Source of the DNA: Gammaproteobacteria bacterium
GTDB lineage: Bacteria > Pseudomonadota > Gammaproteobacteria > SZUA-152
Direction of reading: 5' to 3'
NCBI GenBank assembly: GCA_024762755.1
Contig: JANTGX010000017.1
Location: 1-18,803 of the forward strand
DNA: 18,803 nucleotides
This document shows, one piece after another, positions 1-8,698 of this stretch. Numbering within the stretch: the first letter of the stretch is position 1; each line of letters begins with the position of its first letter. The notes beneath the pieces were generated by a model. That model ran no database searches, was not told the DNA's origin, and saw only the letters and a list, made by a program, of their open reading frames with translations. A program made the position numbers and the translations under genes.

Positions 1-33
1 GTGTAGTAGGATTTTTTCTTGTTCAGTCTTTCG

Positions 34-1284
34 TTAAATCTTTTTGGATACAGAATTATTCATGTTATTCATAAGCGCCAGAATGGCAGCAATATGCCAT
101 GGAAGGTCAAAGTAGGAGAGGCTCAAAAAGGCGCCTCCTGACATATAAGCGATCAAGCTTAATTGGCACATTCTTGCGAGATCGGCGATCCATCTCTTCT
201 CGGGTACTTCTTTATACTGCTTAATCATTCTCGATGCAGTTCTCCAGCTAGCAAAGAATACTCCGAGAAATAGGATCAGGCCAATCCAGCCATGCTCTCC
301 TAAGACGCTGAAATAGATACTGTGAGCGACGTAGGCCTGTTGGCTAGGATCGTAGGAGGGTAAGAATTGCAGGTAGGTGGATGAGGACCAGAGATTGAAA
401 CCACCTCCCAGAAGTCGTTCATTGGCAATATTCCATGCAAGAGTCCACGCGTGTATTCTCCCCATTGCCGAAGCATCTGATTTGTACTCCGTGATTGTCT
501 GCATACGATCAAACCATGATTCTGGCATGAAATATAGGGTAAACCCACCCAGGATGAGGAAAGCCAGGAACGAGGCCAGTTTGTTATTGCTTTTGAGCCA
601 GAAGAAGACGCCAAGGGAGAGGATAGCAACGAATGCGCCCCTCGATTGGGTGCCCAGTACGGATAATATGACCAAGGCGATGCAGGCAAGCATGAGATGT
701 TGCTGCCATGTCTTTTTCAGGTAACCGCGTAGGTAGACCATGAGTGGAACGATCATAAGTAGGGCAACGGCAAGTTCATTGTTGTCATGGATGAACGAAT
801 CCTCGGGTCCCCAGACGCGCCCGCTGCCTCCCGTCATCAAGGTAAATACCCCTCCTTTTACGCCGTAGAATCCGATAGAAACCACGATGACCCAGAGAAG
901 TTGATGAATCCTTTCCTTGCTCGTGAACATGGCGAGTGTCAAATATATGACGATCTGGATCTTGAGTACTTTGATAAGTTGCTGCTGTGCTTGCTCTGGA
1001 TGAAAGGCGGCTAGTGTTGTTATGCAGATCCAGCCAAGAAACAACAGCCAGAAGATGGTTATCGCATTGATTGGTATGCTCTTTTTCTCCTTCGAGAAGA
1101 GGAATACCGGGATCGTCACCAATGCGGCTGTATATGAAAGGGGCAGGTTGTAGGCAAAGCCCCAGCTCAATCGATGTGGGTTCATATAGCCTAGCCACGA
1201 GAGCAGGAGTACGCCTACATGTGGGCGCAAAAAGGCGAAGAGCAGCCAGACGACAAAAATGAAAACAACAATTACATCACGCAT
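34..1284 (-). CDS. Exosortase A-type O-antigen ligase / polymerase-like membrane protein
   Basis: This 416-residue protein is almost entirely hydrophobic, with roughly ten to twelve predicted membrane segments. It resembles the O-antigen ligase/Wzy superfamily, and the N-terminal half (MRDVIVVFIFVVW, then GYMNPHRLSWGFAYNLP) is typical of the 'putative O-glycosylation ligase, exosortase A-associated' family (TIGR03097 type). Members sit in the inner membrane and are thought to transfer or polymerise undecaprenyl-linked glycan on the periplasmic side; that function is inferred for the family. A larger loop around residues 255-330 (from about DRMQTITEYKSDASAMGR to SYDPSQQAYVAHS) matches the periplasmic loop of these enzymes, and VAHSIYFSVLGEHGW is a typical ligase stretch. 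The ATG start at 1284 has no clear ribosome binding site. It lies inside the end of a 35-codon frame upstream, which could permit translational coupling. Confidence 0.88.
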   Translation of the reverse strand: MRDVIVVFIFVVWLLFAFLRPHVGVLLLSWLGYMNPHRLSWGFAYNLPLSYTAALVTIPVFLFSKEKKSIPINAITIFWLLFLGWICITTLAAFHPEQAQQQLIKVLKIQIVIYLTLAMFTSKERIHQLLWVIVVSIGFYGVKGGVFTLMTGGSGRVWGPEDSFIHDNNELAVALLMIVPLMVYLRGYLKKTWQQHLMLACIALVILSVLGTQSRGAFVAILSLGVFFWLKSNNKLASFLAFLILGGFTLYFMPESWFDRMQTITEYKSDASAMGRIHAWTLAWNIANERLLGGGFNLWSSSTYLQFLPSYDPSQQAYVAHSIYFSVLGEHGWIGLILFLGVFFASWRTASRMIKQYKEVPEKRWIADLARMCQLSLIAYMSGGAFLSLSYFDLPWHIAAILALMNNMNNSVSKKI

Positions 1285-1384
1285 TTAGGGTCAGCTGGCT
1301 CAGGTAGGAATAGTCTAGATGGGGGTGTTTGGCGTAGAAAATTCTGTAGGTGTTTACGATGCCGTCAATGTGGTGACTCGTCAT
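1277..1384 (-). CDS. Possible 35-residue small ORF or gene remnant overlapping the ligase start
   Basis: Reading leftward, ATG at 1384 opens a frame that begins MTSHHIDGIVNTYRIFYAKH and ends LTLNA. Its TGA lies 8 bases inside the ligase gene. The composition (many H, Y and I codons, no low-complexity runs) looks more protein-like than the other frames of this spacer, and the frame stays open upstream of the ATG for 12 more codons to a TAG. It could be a short leader peptide coupled to the ligase, or the eroded C-terminus of an older upstream gene. I do not recognise a family. There is no strong ribosome binding site, so this is a weak call. Confidence 0.25.
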   Translation of the reverse strand: MTSHHIDGIVNTYRIFYAKHPHLDYSYLSQLTLNA

Positions 1385-1715
1385 ACCCAAAAATGGTCTT
1401 CGAGAGGGGCTTCTATGTCCCTATCTCCCCAGGAACCTGAGTATTTTACAGGATATCTCTGAATTCGATCGATATGCTATCGTAACAGCTTTATATCAAC
1501 CTCATCTATCCGTATTAACCTCAATCTTATCAATGGGTTATGTGGCGCCCAATTCATCGCACAATTCGTGACGGAGTTCTCACCGGTTTTGCTGCGCAGT
1601 TCTCTCCTTGTGTAACACACAGTAACGATAACTTCACATGAGAACTGGCAGTGATGACACTCCCGCCAGATGACCAGGAAAACTGCATTGTTCCACACAC
1701 CTCCCGGGTACCCCT
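1385..1715. other. Divergent spacer between ligase and HzsA-like gene
   Basis: This stretch separates the leftward ligase unit from the rightward 1503-residue gene and must hold the promoters of both if each starts a transcript. I could not assign a convincing -35/-10 pair or a sigma-54 site (GG/GC pair in TGGCAC...TTGC). The only clear structure is a stem-loop at 1645-1669, listed separately. No convincing protein-coding frame is present apart from the small ORF at 1277-1384. Confidence 0.6.
1645..1669 (+). promoter_or_regulatory. Stem-loop in the leader of the HzsA-like gene
   Basis: CTGGC-AGTG, loop ATGA, CACT, bulge CCC, GCCAG: nine base pairs with a three-base bulge. It ends about 46 bases before the ATG at 1716. 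It may be an mRNA leader structure or a protein-binding dyad. It has no U-tract, so it is not a standard terminator. Confidence 0.3.
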
Positions 1716-4700
1716 ATGCGCAATAACTCTTTATTAGGTTTCGCCACTCTCGTGGCTCTTGTTTTTGTCTCAACCTTTCCTCTCGAACCTCAAGCGGCCT
1801 TGAGAACTGCAAAATATGCGACTCAAGCCAACATGGACTATGACGTGGTCTATGTTCGCTGCCCTCGTGCCGGCCGTATGGTTGATCCGTCCACTGGGGT
1901 TCTCGTCAGAGATGCGTCGACCGGTGAGATCAGCACCAGGCCGGTTCTGTTGAGTCTCAAGGACAGCCAGGGAAATCCTATCCAGATCGCGCTAGACAAT
2001 TGGAACGGGGCCAATGATATCTGGCTTTCTGCAGGGAATAATCTCTATCAGGAGCCGGGCTGCGACTTGGTGCTGCATCACTCGGCAGATAACTACCGGG
2101 GCCTGCCACAAGGCCATCCGGAGCGCGAGGAGGTGTTGGTCGATTGCGATGAGACAGACTTCACCAAGCCTATTTGCACGATCGCCGATCCCAATGTATC
2201 TATCGATGGCAAGCGTATCGTATATACCAAGTTCATGGATACCCGGGAATCAGTACTTGATAAAGGAGTCTACGGAGAAGCAGGCCTGGGGGCGAGTCCT
2301 GGACACAAGCAGCTCTTTCTTGAATTCTATCCCAATGGTGATGCCCCCGGTGCCTATCCGTATGCGCGGCCTCGCTGGCAGTATTTCACCGGCTTTAAAG
2401 CGCCAGCGCTGATTCATACCTATAATCTCGACACGGGTATCGAGTCAAGAGTCTCTCCTGTGGAGAAGATGTTTTCTGGCCTGGCTTACCCTAATCGAGG
2501 TGAGGAATGGAGCAGCAATGTACCGGTGATGGATACCGGTCCTTTTTTCATGCGCGATGGCCGCATAGGTTTCACGAGTAATCGTCAAAGTGGCTACTTC
2601 CTGTTTCAGCTGTTTGCCATGGATGAGGATGGTAAAAATCTCACCCTGCTCGGTCATCGTGCTATGAACCAACAGTTGCACCCTTTTGCGCTCAAGGATG
2701 GACGCATTGCCTACACAAGCTTCGACCGAATGCTGCATAAGGCGGCCAATAATCAATACTCGCTTTTCACCATCAATCAGGATGGCAGCGATCCCTTTAT
2801 TCTGGCTGGGAAGTTCGACGCTACACAGAAGACATGGCACTACGCCACCCAGCTATCCGACGGCGATGTGGTCTCTGCCATCTATTACAACGGAAACAAT
2901 AGCGGTCTTGGCTCACTGCGTCGGTTTCCCATTGATCCGGCTGGCGCGGATTTCGAGCACCTGGGCAGTCCTGCTATCGGTGAATGGAAAGGGGGAACAT
3001 CGTTCAAGCCCTTTGCCCGTGTCGGCGAGTCTGTGCTGACGATCCAGGGTGATGAGAGGGATCACTCCATGCCGCCCTATGCCGATCCCAATGACTACTG
3101 GATCCATCCCAGTCGCAGTGCCTCCGGGATCAAGCAGGTTATCGGCGGGCAGACATTCTTCCTCGATAAGGCTACGGTCGAAATGATGGGCAAGTTTACG
3201 CACCCGGCCGGTGCCCCAGACAACGACCTGTTGGTGACATACACCATTGGAGGATCGTCCAATTTCTCTGGCTATCAGAAGCAGGACATGAATGAGATAA
3301 TGAAGGTCATCGGCAAGGATGCAGGCATCTGGCTTCTGCCCCTTGAGCCGAATAGCACCCGCCCGGTTGATCACATTGCGGACGATGGTTTGATCGTGGT
3401 CGATTCTCCTTATTATCACGAAATCATGCCGCGTGCGGTGGTTCCATATTCGCGCATCTATGGAGTTGGCCGTCCTGGTTTGTTGGCCGGAGGTGGTGAG
3501 ACCGAGTTCGTCCAACCGACCAAGAACACCGGTCAGCAGGATCCACGCCTACCCGCCGGTTCCCCGTACGGTCTTTCTGGTGCATCTTCGCTCTATGACC
3601 GGGAAACTCGCCCCGCGAATGGCTTTCCCTGGAATGCAGCAGATACCGGAGGCACCATGACTGGCCGGGATTATACCAATCTATCTACCGCTGGCGCTGA
3701 GCTTGCAATCTTCGACAATAAAGAGATCTATGGCCTCCGAGTACTGATGCCTGCGACGCCGGCAATACTCGGTTATGCGGGAGGCCGTTACTGGGCTGGG
3801 AAGCAGAAGCATAATCTACGAATCATGGGCGAATTCCCGGTCAGGAAGGCCGATGGCAGCCTAATCGATCTGCAGGGTAATCCAGATACCAGCTTCCTGG
3901 TTCGTCTTCCTGCCGACACTCCCTTTCTTTTCCAGACGCTAGATAAGAATGGCATGGCATTGGATATCGAAACGACCTCAAGAACCGTGGTTCGTGGCGA
4001 ACAACAGCTCTGTGTCGGATGCCACGTGCATACGCGTGATGGCATGGACCCAACTCAGTCTGTCGCCAAATTGAATACAGCAGCAGAATTTGGTGACTTC
4101 ACGGGTCTGAGTTCGCCACTGTTCGATGGTTTCGATGCCAGTGGGCTGCCGACCACGCGCCCCGCCACAGCGATCTATACTTCGAACGATCCCTTGACAG
4201 GGGATACATGGGGGGACACCCCCTTACCGGGTGTCGACTCGAGGAGAAGCTTCGCCGTGGATTGGCGAAATGGAATTGCGGATATCATTCAAAAGCGCTG
4301 CGCTTCCTGCCACGCAGAGGGTCAGTCGGCACAGGTGCTCACTGGACTGAGACTAGATAGTGACGACCGGAGCTATACGCTGCTGGTCGAGAACAAGTAC
4401 CGTCGTGAGGATGGCACTATGATCGACTGGCGTTACAAGGAAGGAGACGGCCTGAACGATGTCATCAACGAAACACCGAACACCGACCGCATTACCAGGC
4501 GATACGGCTGCTGTACGACATCACGCTGGGTTTCCTTCAACAGTGCTCGCTCCAGTATGCTTGTCTGGGCCTTGTATGGCGAACGTCTAGACGGTCGCAA
4601 CCCGCAGACTGGGCTTCCTTGGGGGGCTAGCGGTGAGGCGATTCCGGCTGACATACCCCAGGCCCTGCGCAATATTCCCGTGGACAGCCGAAATCTTGAG

Positions 4701-6227
4701 CATGCCGAAGTTTGGCCCAAGGTCGCCGCGCATGGAGCATTGCCGGAAATCCAGGCAATGCCTGAGAGTGAGAAACGCTTGATTGCTCGATGGATTGACA
4801 TTGGTGCACCTAAGCATGATGTGCACAATGATACGATGCGACCTGTTCTCACGATTACCCCCCTTCGGGAAAGCGATGGTTCGGTGCGGCAGGTCTACGT
4901 AGGTCTGTGGGATGACTCGCCGCTTGACTATTCCCGGTTCTCTGTTATCCGCGATAGCGATGGCACAGATATCACCCCCGCCATATCAGGGGAGCCAGTC
5001 GATGACAAGGTGCTCGTGGATCTGGGAGTGACGATTACCGCGAACAATGAAAACACCGTGTCCTTTACCTTCGAAATATGGGACAGGCCAGACCGCAGCC
5101 TACTGGTAAGGCTACCCGATGTAGCTGCCGCCAACCGTACGCGCAAACAGCTGACGGGCGCCGCGCTGCGTCAGATGGCCGGCGTTTCCTCTAATCGCGC
5201 GCCGGTTGCCAGCCAGCTTGTGATCGAGACTGAGCCAGGCTTGAGCAGCGCTTGTGTCTATCCCTCAGTCGATGATCCGGATACGGGGGATGTGCATATC
5301 TTTGCTATCCAGTCTCAGCCATCCAATGGCTCAGTCAGTCTGGTCAACAACTGTTTCGTCTATATCCCGGCCGCGAGTTTCAAGGGCAATGACAGCTTCT
5401 CCTATTCGGCAACAGACCTTGGTGGACTATCCGTTAGCGGCGTGGCAACTGTGCAGGTAAAAGAACCGGGGAACCGAGCGCCGACGGCTACCGACGCTCA
5501 AATCATGGTCATGAGTGGCCAACAGAGCAGCCCGCTCACGCCGGCTGTCTATGATCCTGACGCTGGCGATACTTTTATCTTTAGTGTTGCGTCTCCTCCT
5601 TCGTCTGGTGTGGCCACTGTGGTCAATAATCAGCTCGTATACACATCGAACAGCGGATATATAGGTGGCGACACATTCACCTATCGGGCAACGGATTCGG
5701 GCGGTCTTTGGGTCGAAGGAACTGCGAACGTGCAGGTAGTTAGTCCTCCGCTGTCCAACTCCGCGCCGACGGCTACGTCTGCTCATATAGAGACGACGGC
5801 GGGCACGGCGAGTCAGCGGGTAACGCCGGATGTCACAGATCCTGATGCAGGTGATGTTCATACCTTCGAGATCGTCAGCCAACCAAGCAATGGCTCCGCA
5901 AGTGTGCTCAATGAGCAGCTTGTCTATACGCCAGATGCCGGGTTCGTGGGTAGTGATAGCTTTACCTATAGAGCAACCGATCTGGGTGGTCTATCGGTGA
6001 TTGGGGCGGCGACAGTGACCGTCTCGGCATCATCGGTCAGTGCTGGTGGGCAGGGCTCAGGCGGTACGGGAGATCCGAGCGCTAATGGGGACAATGTCTC
6101 TCAACAGGCCTATGGGATTAGTGCTCCTGGCGGTGGTGCAACCACTCTTGGTGGAATCATAGGGCTCGTGTTTTCACTCATGATGAAGTGGGTGCGCCGA
6201 CGTGGTCTGACAACGGTGGCGGGTTAA
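1716..6227 (+). CDS. Secreted HzsA-related diheme protein with cadherin/Ig-like repeats and C-terminal anchor
   Basis: This 1503-residue protein has an N-terminal signal peptide (about 1-27, ending EPQA). Residues about 35-480 look like an HzsA-related beta-propeller: an early DYDVVYVRCPR, then PD40/TolB-like blades such as ADPNVSIDGKRIVYTKFMD and DGRIGFTSNRQSG. Two c-type heme motifs follow, CVGCH at 766-770 and CASCH at 862-866, plus a CysCys pair at 932-933. Three tandem domains of 93-95 residues start at 1160, 1253 and 1348. Each has a DPDxGD motif and ends in a [ST]ATD[LS]GGL-like motif (cadherin/Ig-like, Big_9/VCBS style). A Gly/Ser linker leads to GGG (1472-1474), one hydrophobic helix and RRRG near the C-terminus, a sorting-tag architecture. 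It is probably a periplasmic or surface cytochrome. Hydrazine synthase activity is not implied: the beta and gamma partners are absent. The start has no strong Shine-Dalgarno sequence but sits directly before the signal peptide. Confidence 0.85.
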   Translation: MRNNSLLGFATLVALVFVSTFPLEPQAALRTAKYATQANMDYDVVYVRCPRAGRMVDPSTGVLVRDASTGEISTRPVLLSLKDSQGNPIQIALDNWNGANDIWLSAGNNLYQEPGCDLVLHHSADNYRGLPQGHPEREEVLVDCDETDFTKPICTIADPNVSIDGKRIVYTKFMDTRESVLDKGVYGEAGLGASPGHKQLFLEFYPNGDAPGAYPYARPRWQYFTGFKAPALIHTYNLDTGIESRVSPVEKMFSGLAYPNRGEEWSSNVPVMDTGPFFMRDGRIGFTSNRQSGYFLFQLFAMDEDGKNLTLLGHRAMNQQLHPFALKDGRIAYTSFDRMLHKAANNQYSLFTINQDGSDPFILAGKFDATQKTWHYATQLSDGDVVSAIYYNGNNSGLGSLRRFPIDPAGADFEHLGSPAIGEWKGGTSFKPFARVGESVLTIQGDERDHSMPPYADPNDYWIHPSRSASGIKQVIGGQTFFLDKATVEMMGKFTHPAGAPDNDLLVTYTIGGSSNFSGYQKQDMNEIMKVIGKDAGIWLLPLEPNSTRPVDHIADDGLIVVDSPYYHEIMPRAVVPYSRIYGVGRPGLLAGGGETEFVQPTKNTGQQDPRLPAGSPYGLSGASSLYDRETRPANGFPWNAADTGGTMTGRDYTNLSTAGAELAIFDNKEIYGLRVLMPATPAILGYAGGRYWAGKQKHNLRIMGEFPVRKADGSLIDLQGNPDTSFLVRLPADTPFLFQTLDKNGMALDIETTSRTVVRGEQQLCVGCHVHTRDGMDPTQSVAKLNTAAEFGDFTGLSSPLFDGFDASGLPTTRPATAIYTSNDPLTGDTWGDTPLPGVDSRRSFAVDWRNGIADIIQKRCASCHAEGQSAQVLTGLRLDSDDRSYTLLVENKYRREDGTMIDWRYKEGDGLNDVINETPNTDRITRRYGCCTTSRWVSFNSARSSMLVWALYGERLDGRNPQTGLPWGASGEAIPADIPQALRNIPVDSRNLEHAEVWPKVAAHGALPEIQAMPESEKRLIARWIDIGAPKHDVHNDTMRPVLTITPLRESDGSVRQVYVGLWDDSPLDYSRFSVIRDSDGTDITPAISGEPVDDKVLVDLGVTITANNENTVSFTFEIWDRPDRSLLVRLPDVAAANRTRKQLTGAALRQMAGVSSNRAPVASQLVIETEPGLSSACVYPSVDDPDTGDVHIFAIQSQPSNGSVSLVNNCFVYIPAASFKGNDSFSYSATDLGGLSVSGVATVQVKEPGNRAPTATDAQIMVMSGQQSSPLTPAVYDPDAGDTFIFSVASPPSSGVATVVNNQLVYTSNSGYIGGDTFTYRATDSGGLWVEGTANVQVVSPPLSNSAPTATSAHIETTAGTASQRVTPDVTDPDAGDVHTFEIVSQPSNGSASVLNEQLVYTPDAGFVGSDSFTYRATDLGGLSVIGAATVTVSASSVSAGGQGSGGTGDPSANGDNVSQQAYGISAPGGGATTLGGIIGLVFSLMMKWVRRRGLTTVAG
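5193..6035 (+). repeat. Three in-frame tandem Ig/cadherin-like repeat units
   Basis: Units begin at 5193 (NRAPVAS), 5472 (NRAPTAT) and 5757 (NSAPTAT), that is 93 and 95 codons apart. Each contains a D-P-D-[AT]-G-D motif, a QPSNG/PPSSG turn, a V-x-N-x-x-[FL]-V-Y strand and an F-[ST]-Y-x-A-T-D ending. Conserved Asp positions suggest calcium binding. The first unit is the most divergent and carries two cysteines (in SACVYP and NNCFVY), which could form a disulfide. Confidence 0.85.
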
Positions 6228-6258
6228 TTCTCGACATCCCACTTGGCCCATACCATAT

Positions 6259-6282
6259 AAGCCCGGCTTCGGCCGGGCCCTT
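6259..6282. terminator. UUCG-capped hairpin terminator between convergent genes
   Basis: GCCCGGC (6261-6267), loop TTCG, GCCGGGC (6272-6278), flanked by AA and CCTT, form a very stable 7-bp stem. It lies 31 bases after the stop of the HzsA-like gene and before the convergent decarboxylase stop at 6307, so it probably ends the rightward transcript and may work in both directions. A second small dyad, GACGCC-TC-GGCGTC at 6294-6307, follows. Confidence 0.75.
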
Positions 6283-6306
6283 CTTCGAATGATGACGCCT
6301 CGGCGT

Positions 6307-7542
6307 CTAGACGAGTACTTCGATTGGTGCGGGATGTCCAAGAAAACCTTGAGGGCTGGCACTAAAGCCATAGGCGCCGGACTGCAAAATGACCGCCAAG
6401 TCGCCTATGTCAGATTCGGGTAGTTCTACTCTGTCTGCAAGCAGGTCGAGAGGGGTGCATAAAGGGCCAACGATACTCACCGGCTCATGCTTTTTCGAAG
6501 ACATCTTGTTACCAATGAGTACAGGATAATTTTTCCGGATGACCTGCCCAAAATTACCTGAGGCGGCGAGGTGGTGATGGAGACCACCGTCGGTAATCAA
6601 AAATGTCTGCCCCCTTGAAATTTTTCGATCTACAACACGGCAGACGTATATACCGGCCTCACCAACCAGATATCTGCCCAACTCGATAATGATCTCTGCC
6701 TCTGGAATCTGTTTGTTCTTTTCTTCAAGTAGGTCTGCTAGTCGATCCCCTATGGGACTGATATCCAGTGGCTGTTCGCCCGGGAAATAGGGAATGCCAA
6801 AGCCGCCACCGATGTTGAGTTTTCTCACCGTTGATGGAGCGGCATCGGCCAGCCGATAGGCGAGTTCGAGGGTCTTCTCTTGGGCGTCGATAATGGCTTC
6901 CGCACGCAGGGTCTGCGAGCCGCTGAATATATGAAAGCCTTGAAAGTCGAGTTCCAGTTCCCCGATGCGCTTCAGTACATCGGGGACACGCTCGGCATCG
7001 ATGCCGAATTGCTTGGGGCCGCCACCCATTTTCATGCCGGAGGACTTGAGTTCGAAATCGGGATTTACCCGCACGGCTACCCGTGCCATGACGCCCTGTT
7101 TCTCGCTCGATTCGGCTACCCTTTCCAATTCGGTTTCAGATTCTAGGTTGATCGTCACACCAGCGGAGATCGCACTGCGGATTTCGTTTGCCGACTTTCC
7201 GGGCCCGGCGAAGCTGATATGGTTTGGCGATATGGGTGTGTCTAACGCAATGCGCATCTCGCCACCCGAGGCCAAATCGAAGCCATCCACCAGGCCTGCC
7301 AGGTGCTGGACGATGGCTGGCATGGGGTTGGCCTTGATGGCGTAGTGCAGGCGGATCTTCTCCGGTAAGTGTTGGCGAAGATGGGCGATACGGTCGGTGA
7401 TCTTCTGCCGAGCGTAGGCATAGAAAGGTGTCTGTCCAACACGATTGGCAAGGCGGGTAATGGGAATCCCCCCAATGAGCATCTCTCCACTTTCAACAGG
7501 AAAGGCATTGAGAACGGTTTCGCTATGTTTGGGTTTTCTCAT
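6307..7542 (-). CDS. PLP-dependent decarboxylase, exosortase A system-associated
   Basis: This 411-residue fold-III (alanine-racemase/DAP decarboxylase-like) enzyme matches the exosortase-A-associated decarboxylase family (TIGR03099 type). Visible residues include the PLP lysine K70 in YAIKANP, H204 in GFHIFSGSQ, the phosphate-binding GGGFG at 245-249, ELGR at 287-290, the acceptor-side cysteine C362 in GPLCTPLD and Y391 in SGAYGF. It probably decarboxylates an amino acid such as a diaminopimelate/ornithine-type substrate, possibly one loaded by the AMP-ligase encoded further up the same strand. That pairing is a family-context inference. I chose ATG 7542 (MRKPKHSE, preceded by a GAGAA-type site); an upstream ATG at 7608 would add 22 residues and overlap the deacetylase stop. 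Confidence 0.9.
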   Translation of the reverse strand: MRKPKHSETVLNAFPVESGEMLIGGIPITRLANRVGQTPFYAYARQKITDRIAHLRQHLPEKIRLHYAIKANPMPAIVQHLAGLVDGFDLASGGEMRIALDTPISPNHISFAGPGKSANEIRSAISAGVTINLESETELERVAESSEKQGVMARVAVRVNPDFELKSSGMKMGGGPKQFGIDAERVPDVLKRIGELELDFQGFHIFSGSQTLRAEAIIDAQEKTLELAYRLADAAPSTVRKLNIGGGFGIPYFPGEQPLDISPIGDRLADLLEEKNKQIPEAEIIIELGRYLVGEAGIYVCRVVDRKISRGQTFLITDGGLHHHLAASGNFGQVIRKNYPVLIGNKMSSKKHEPVSIVGPLCTPLDLLADRVELPESDIGDLAVILQSGAYGFSASPQGFLGHPAPIEVLV

Positions 7543-7594
7543 GGTGTTCTCGTGGAAACATTGATGACGGTGCAGGAAATTCTCAGGTAGGAAA

Positions 7595-8563
7595 TTAGCC
7601 TGCGGCACTAATTCGACTCCATGCCTGTTCGATGTGCCGTATTCCCGTCTTCCAAATGGGGGAGGTTATGGGTGCTGGCTGGGGAAGGTGGTTGGGGCAG
7701 TCATACTCAGAAAAGTCAGTGACCTCGAACACATCGCGGTTTCGGTCTAGGAATTCACAAAGTTTCTTGAATCGCTTGATTACGGTTTTGTTGGGGCGTG
7801 TACGAGTGCCGTCAAGCAACTCCACGCTGTGAGAGAGGATGACGGCAGCCTCTCTGCCTTCTTCGAGTGACTTCCACAGCATGCCTTCGATTTCCCGTGA
7901 GGAGCAGGCGCAGAGTTGGGCCTGTCGCAGATGTCCAGGGCGGTCGGTGAAGACTGTCATGGGTACTTCGCAGACGCCTTCATGGAAGAGGGGCTGGGTG
8001 AGCATCTCGTTAGGGCGCAAACCACTTGTCATTCCCATGATGGCGGGGTTGTAACTGCTGTCCACGAGAATACCGTTGTCCTTGAGGGCGCTCAGAGTAT
8101 GGATGTCGAAACCAAAACCACCCGCACGAAAGGCATGAACCGGCGGAGCGCCTGCCTGTTTTAGGAGATCAGATCCAATTCTGATGAGTTGGTATTGTTC
8201 ATCCCTCGAATAATCGCGCATGTGAGGTCGCTTACCCGTGATGCCGGGCAGGGGTGGCTCAATGGCTTCATCCACCCACTCAGGATGCATGTGTAAGTCA
8301 ATGGTCTGTTTTGCTTGAGTCAGTATGTCCACGATCTCAGTTAGAGGCTCGATTCCAAAGCGCAAGGAAAATAGCGGCTCGACGAAGAATACGCCTGTGA
8401 GACCGTGTTCTTGCAGCAAACAAACCTGGAATGGGAGTCCAAAGTCACCGCGAGGTGTGCGTCCATGTATGTAGGTTTCGAAAGCCTTTGGGAAGCGGTT
8501 GTCGAGGTCGGTCCACCCACCGCACCATAGCTCGACATCTGTGGTGATGAAAACCTTCAACAC
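7595..8563 (-). CDS. Polysaccharide deacetylase-family protein
   Basis: About 322 residues of NodB-like/polysaccharide deacetylase type (carbohydrate esterase 4-like barrel). Numbering from the GTG start, the conserved motifs are FITTDVE with D9 (motif 1), IDLHMHPEW with H91 and H93 (motif 2, metal binding), AFRAGGFG with R146 (motif 3) and ILSHSVEL with H245 (motif 5). The family removes acetyl groups from amino sugars of extracellular polysaccharides. No signal peptide is evident, so its compartment is unclear; lipid-linked cytoplasmic substrate or peripheral membrane action are both possible. The start is uncertain: GTG 8563 puts the protein at motif 1 directly, and a TTG at 8581 would add six residues. 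It lies 52 bases upstream of the decarboxylase start in the same direction, consistent with one operon. Confidence 0.82.
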   Translation of the reverse strand: MLKVFITTDVELWCGGWTDLDNRFPKAFETYIHGRTPRGDFGLPFQVCLLQEHGLTGVFFVEPLFSLRFGIEPLTEIVDILTQAKQTIDLHMHPEWVDEAIEPPLPGITGKRPHMRDYSRDEQYQLIRIGSDLLKQAGAPPVHAFRAGGFGFDIHTLSALKDNGILVDSSYNPAIMGMTSGLRPNEMLTQPLFHEGVCEVPMTVFTDRPGHLRQAQLCACSSREIEGMLWKSLEEGREAAVILSHSVELLDGTRTRPNKTVIKRFKKLCEFLDRNRDVFEVTDFSEYDCPNHLPQPAPITSPIWKTGIRHIEQAWSRISAAG

Positions 8564-8698
8564 GAAAGCCAGACCCAACAAGAGTTATCGCAGGATAGAC
8601 GAGGCCTGTCTTTTCTTGTTACGAGGGGCATGCGCATCCGCCCCTGTGGTCTTGGTGATCTTCATTCACGCCAAGATAGATGAAATTCATGTGAGACA
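8564..8698. other. Short spacer with an inverted repeat
   Basis: This gap between the deacetylase and sulfotransferase genes holds AGGGGC (8624-8629) and GCCCCT (8640-8645) around a 10-base loop. No T-run follows on either strand, so I do not call it a terminator. It could be a processing or attenuation structure inside the operon. Confidence 0.3.

Noticed and set aside
1385..1715. Sigma-54 promoter expected for exosortase-type glycan loci
   Set aside because: CTGGCAGTGATGACAC near 1645 resembles TGGCA but has no TTGC at the right spacing, and forms a stem-loop instead.
1716..6227. Genuine hydrazine synthase
   Set aside because: Beta and gamma subunits are absent, the Tyr heme ligand position is Arg, and the domain architecture differs.
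6117..6227. PEP-CTERM tag on the HzsA-like protein
   Set aside because: There is no VPEP-type motif before the helix; the motif is PGGG.
8624..8645. Inverted repeat as a terminator inside the minus-strand operon
   Set aside because: No T-run follows on either strand and the loop is 10 bases.
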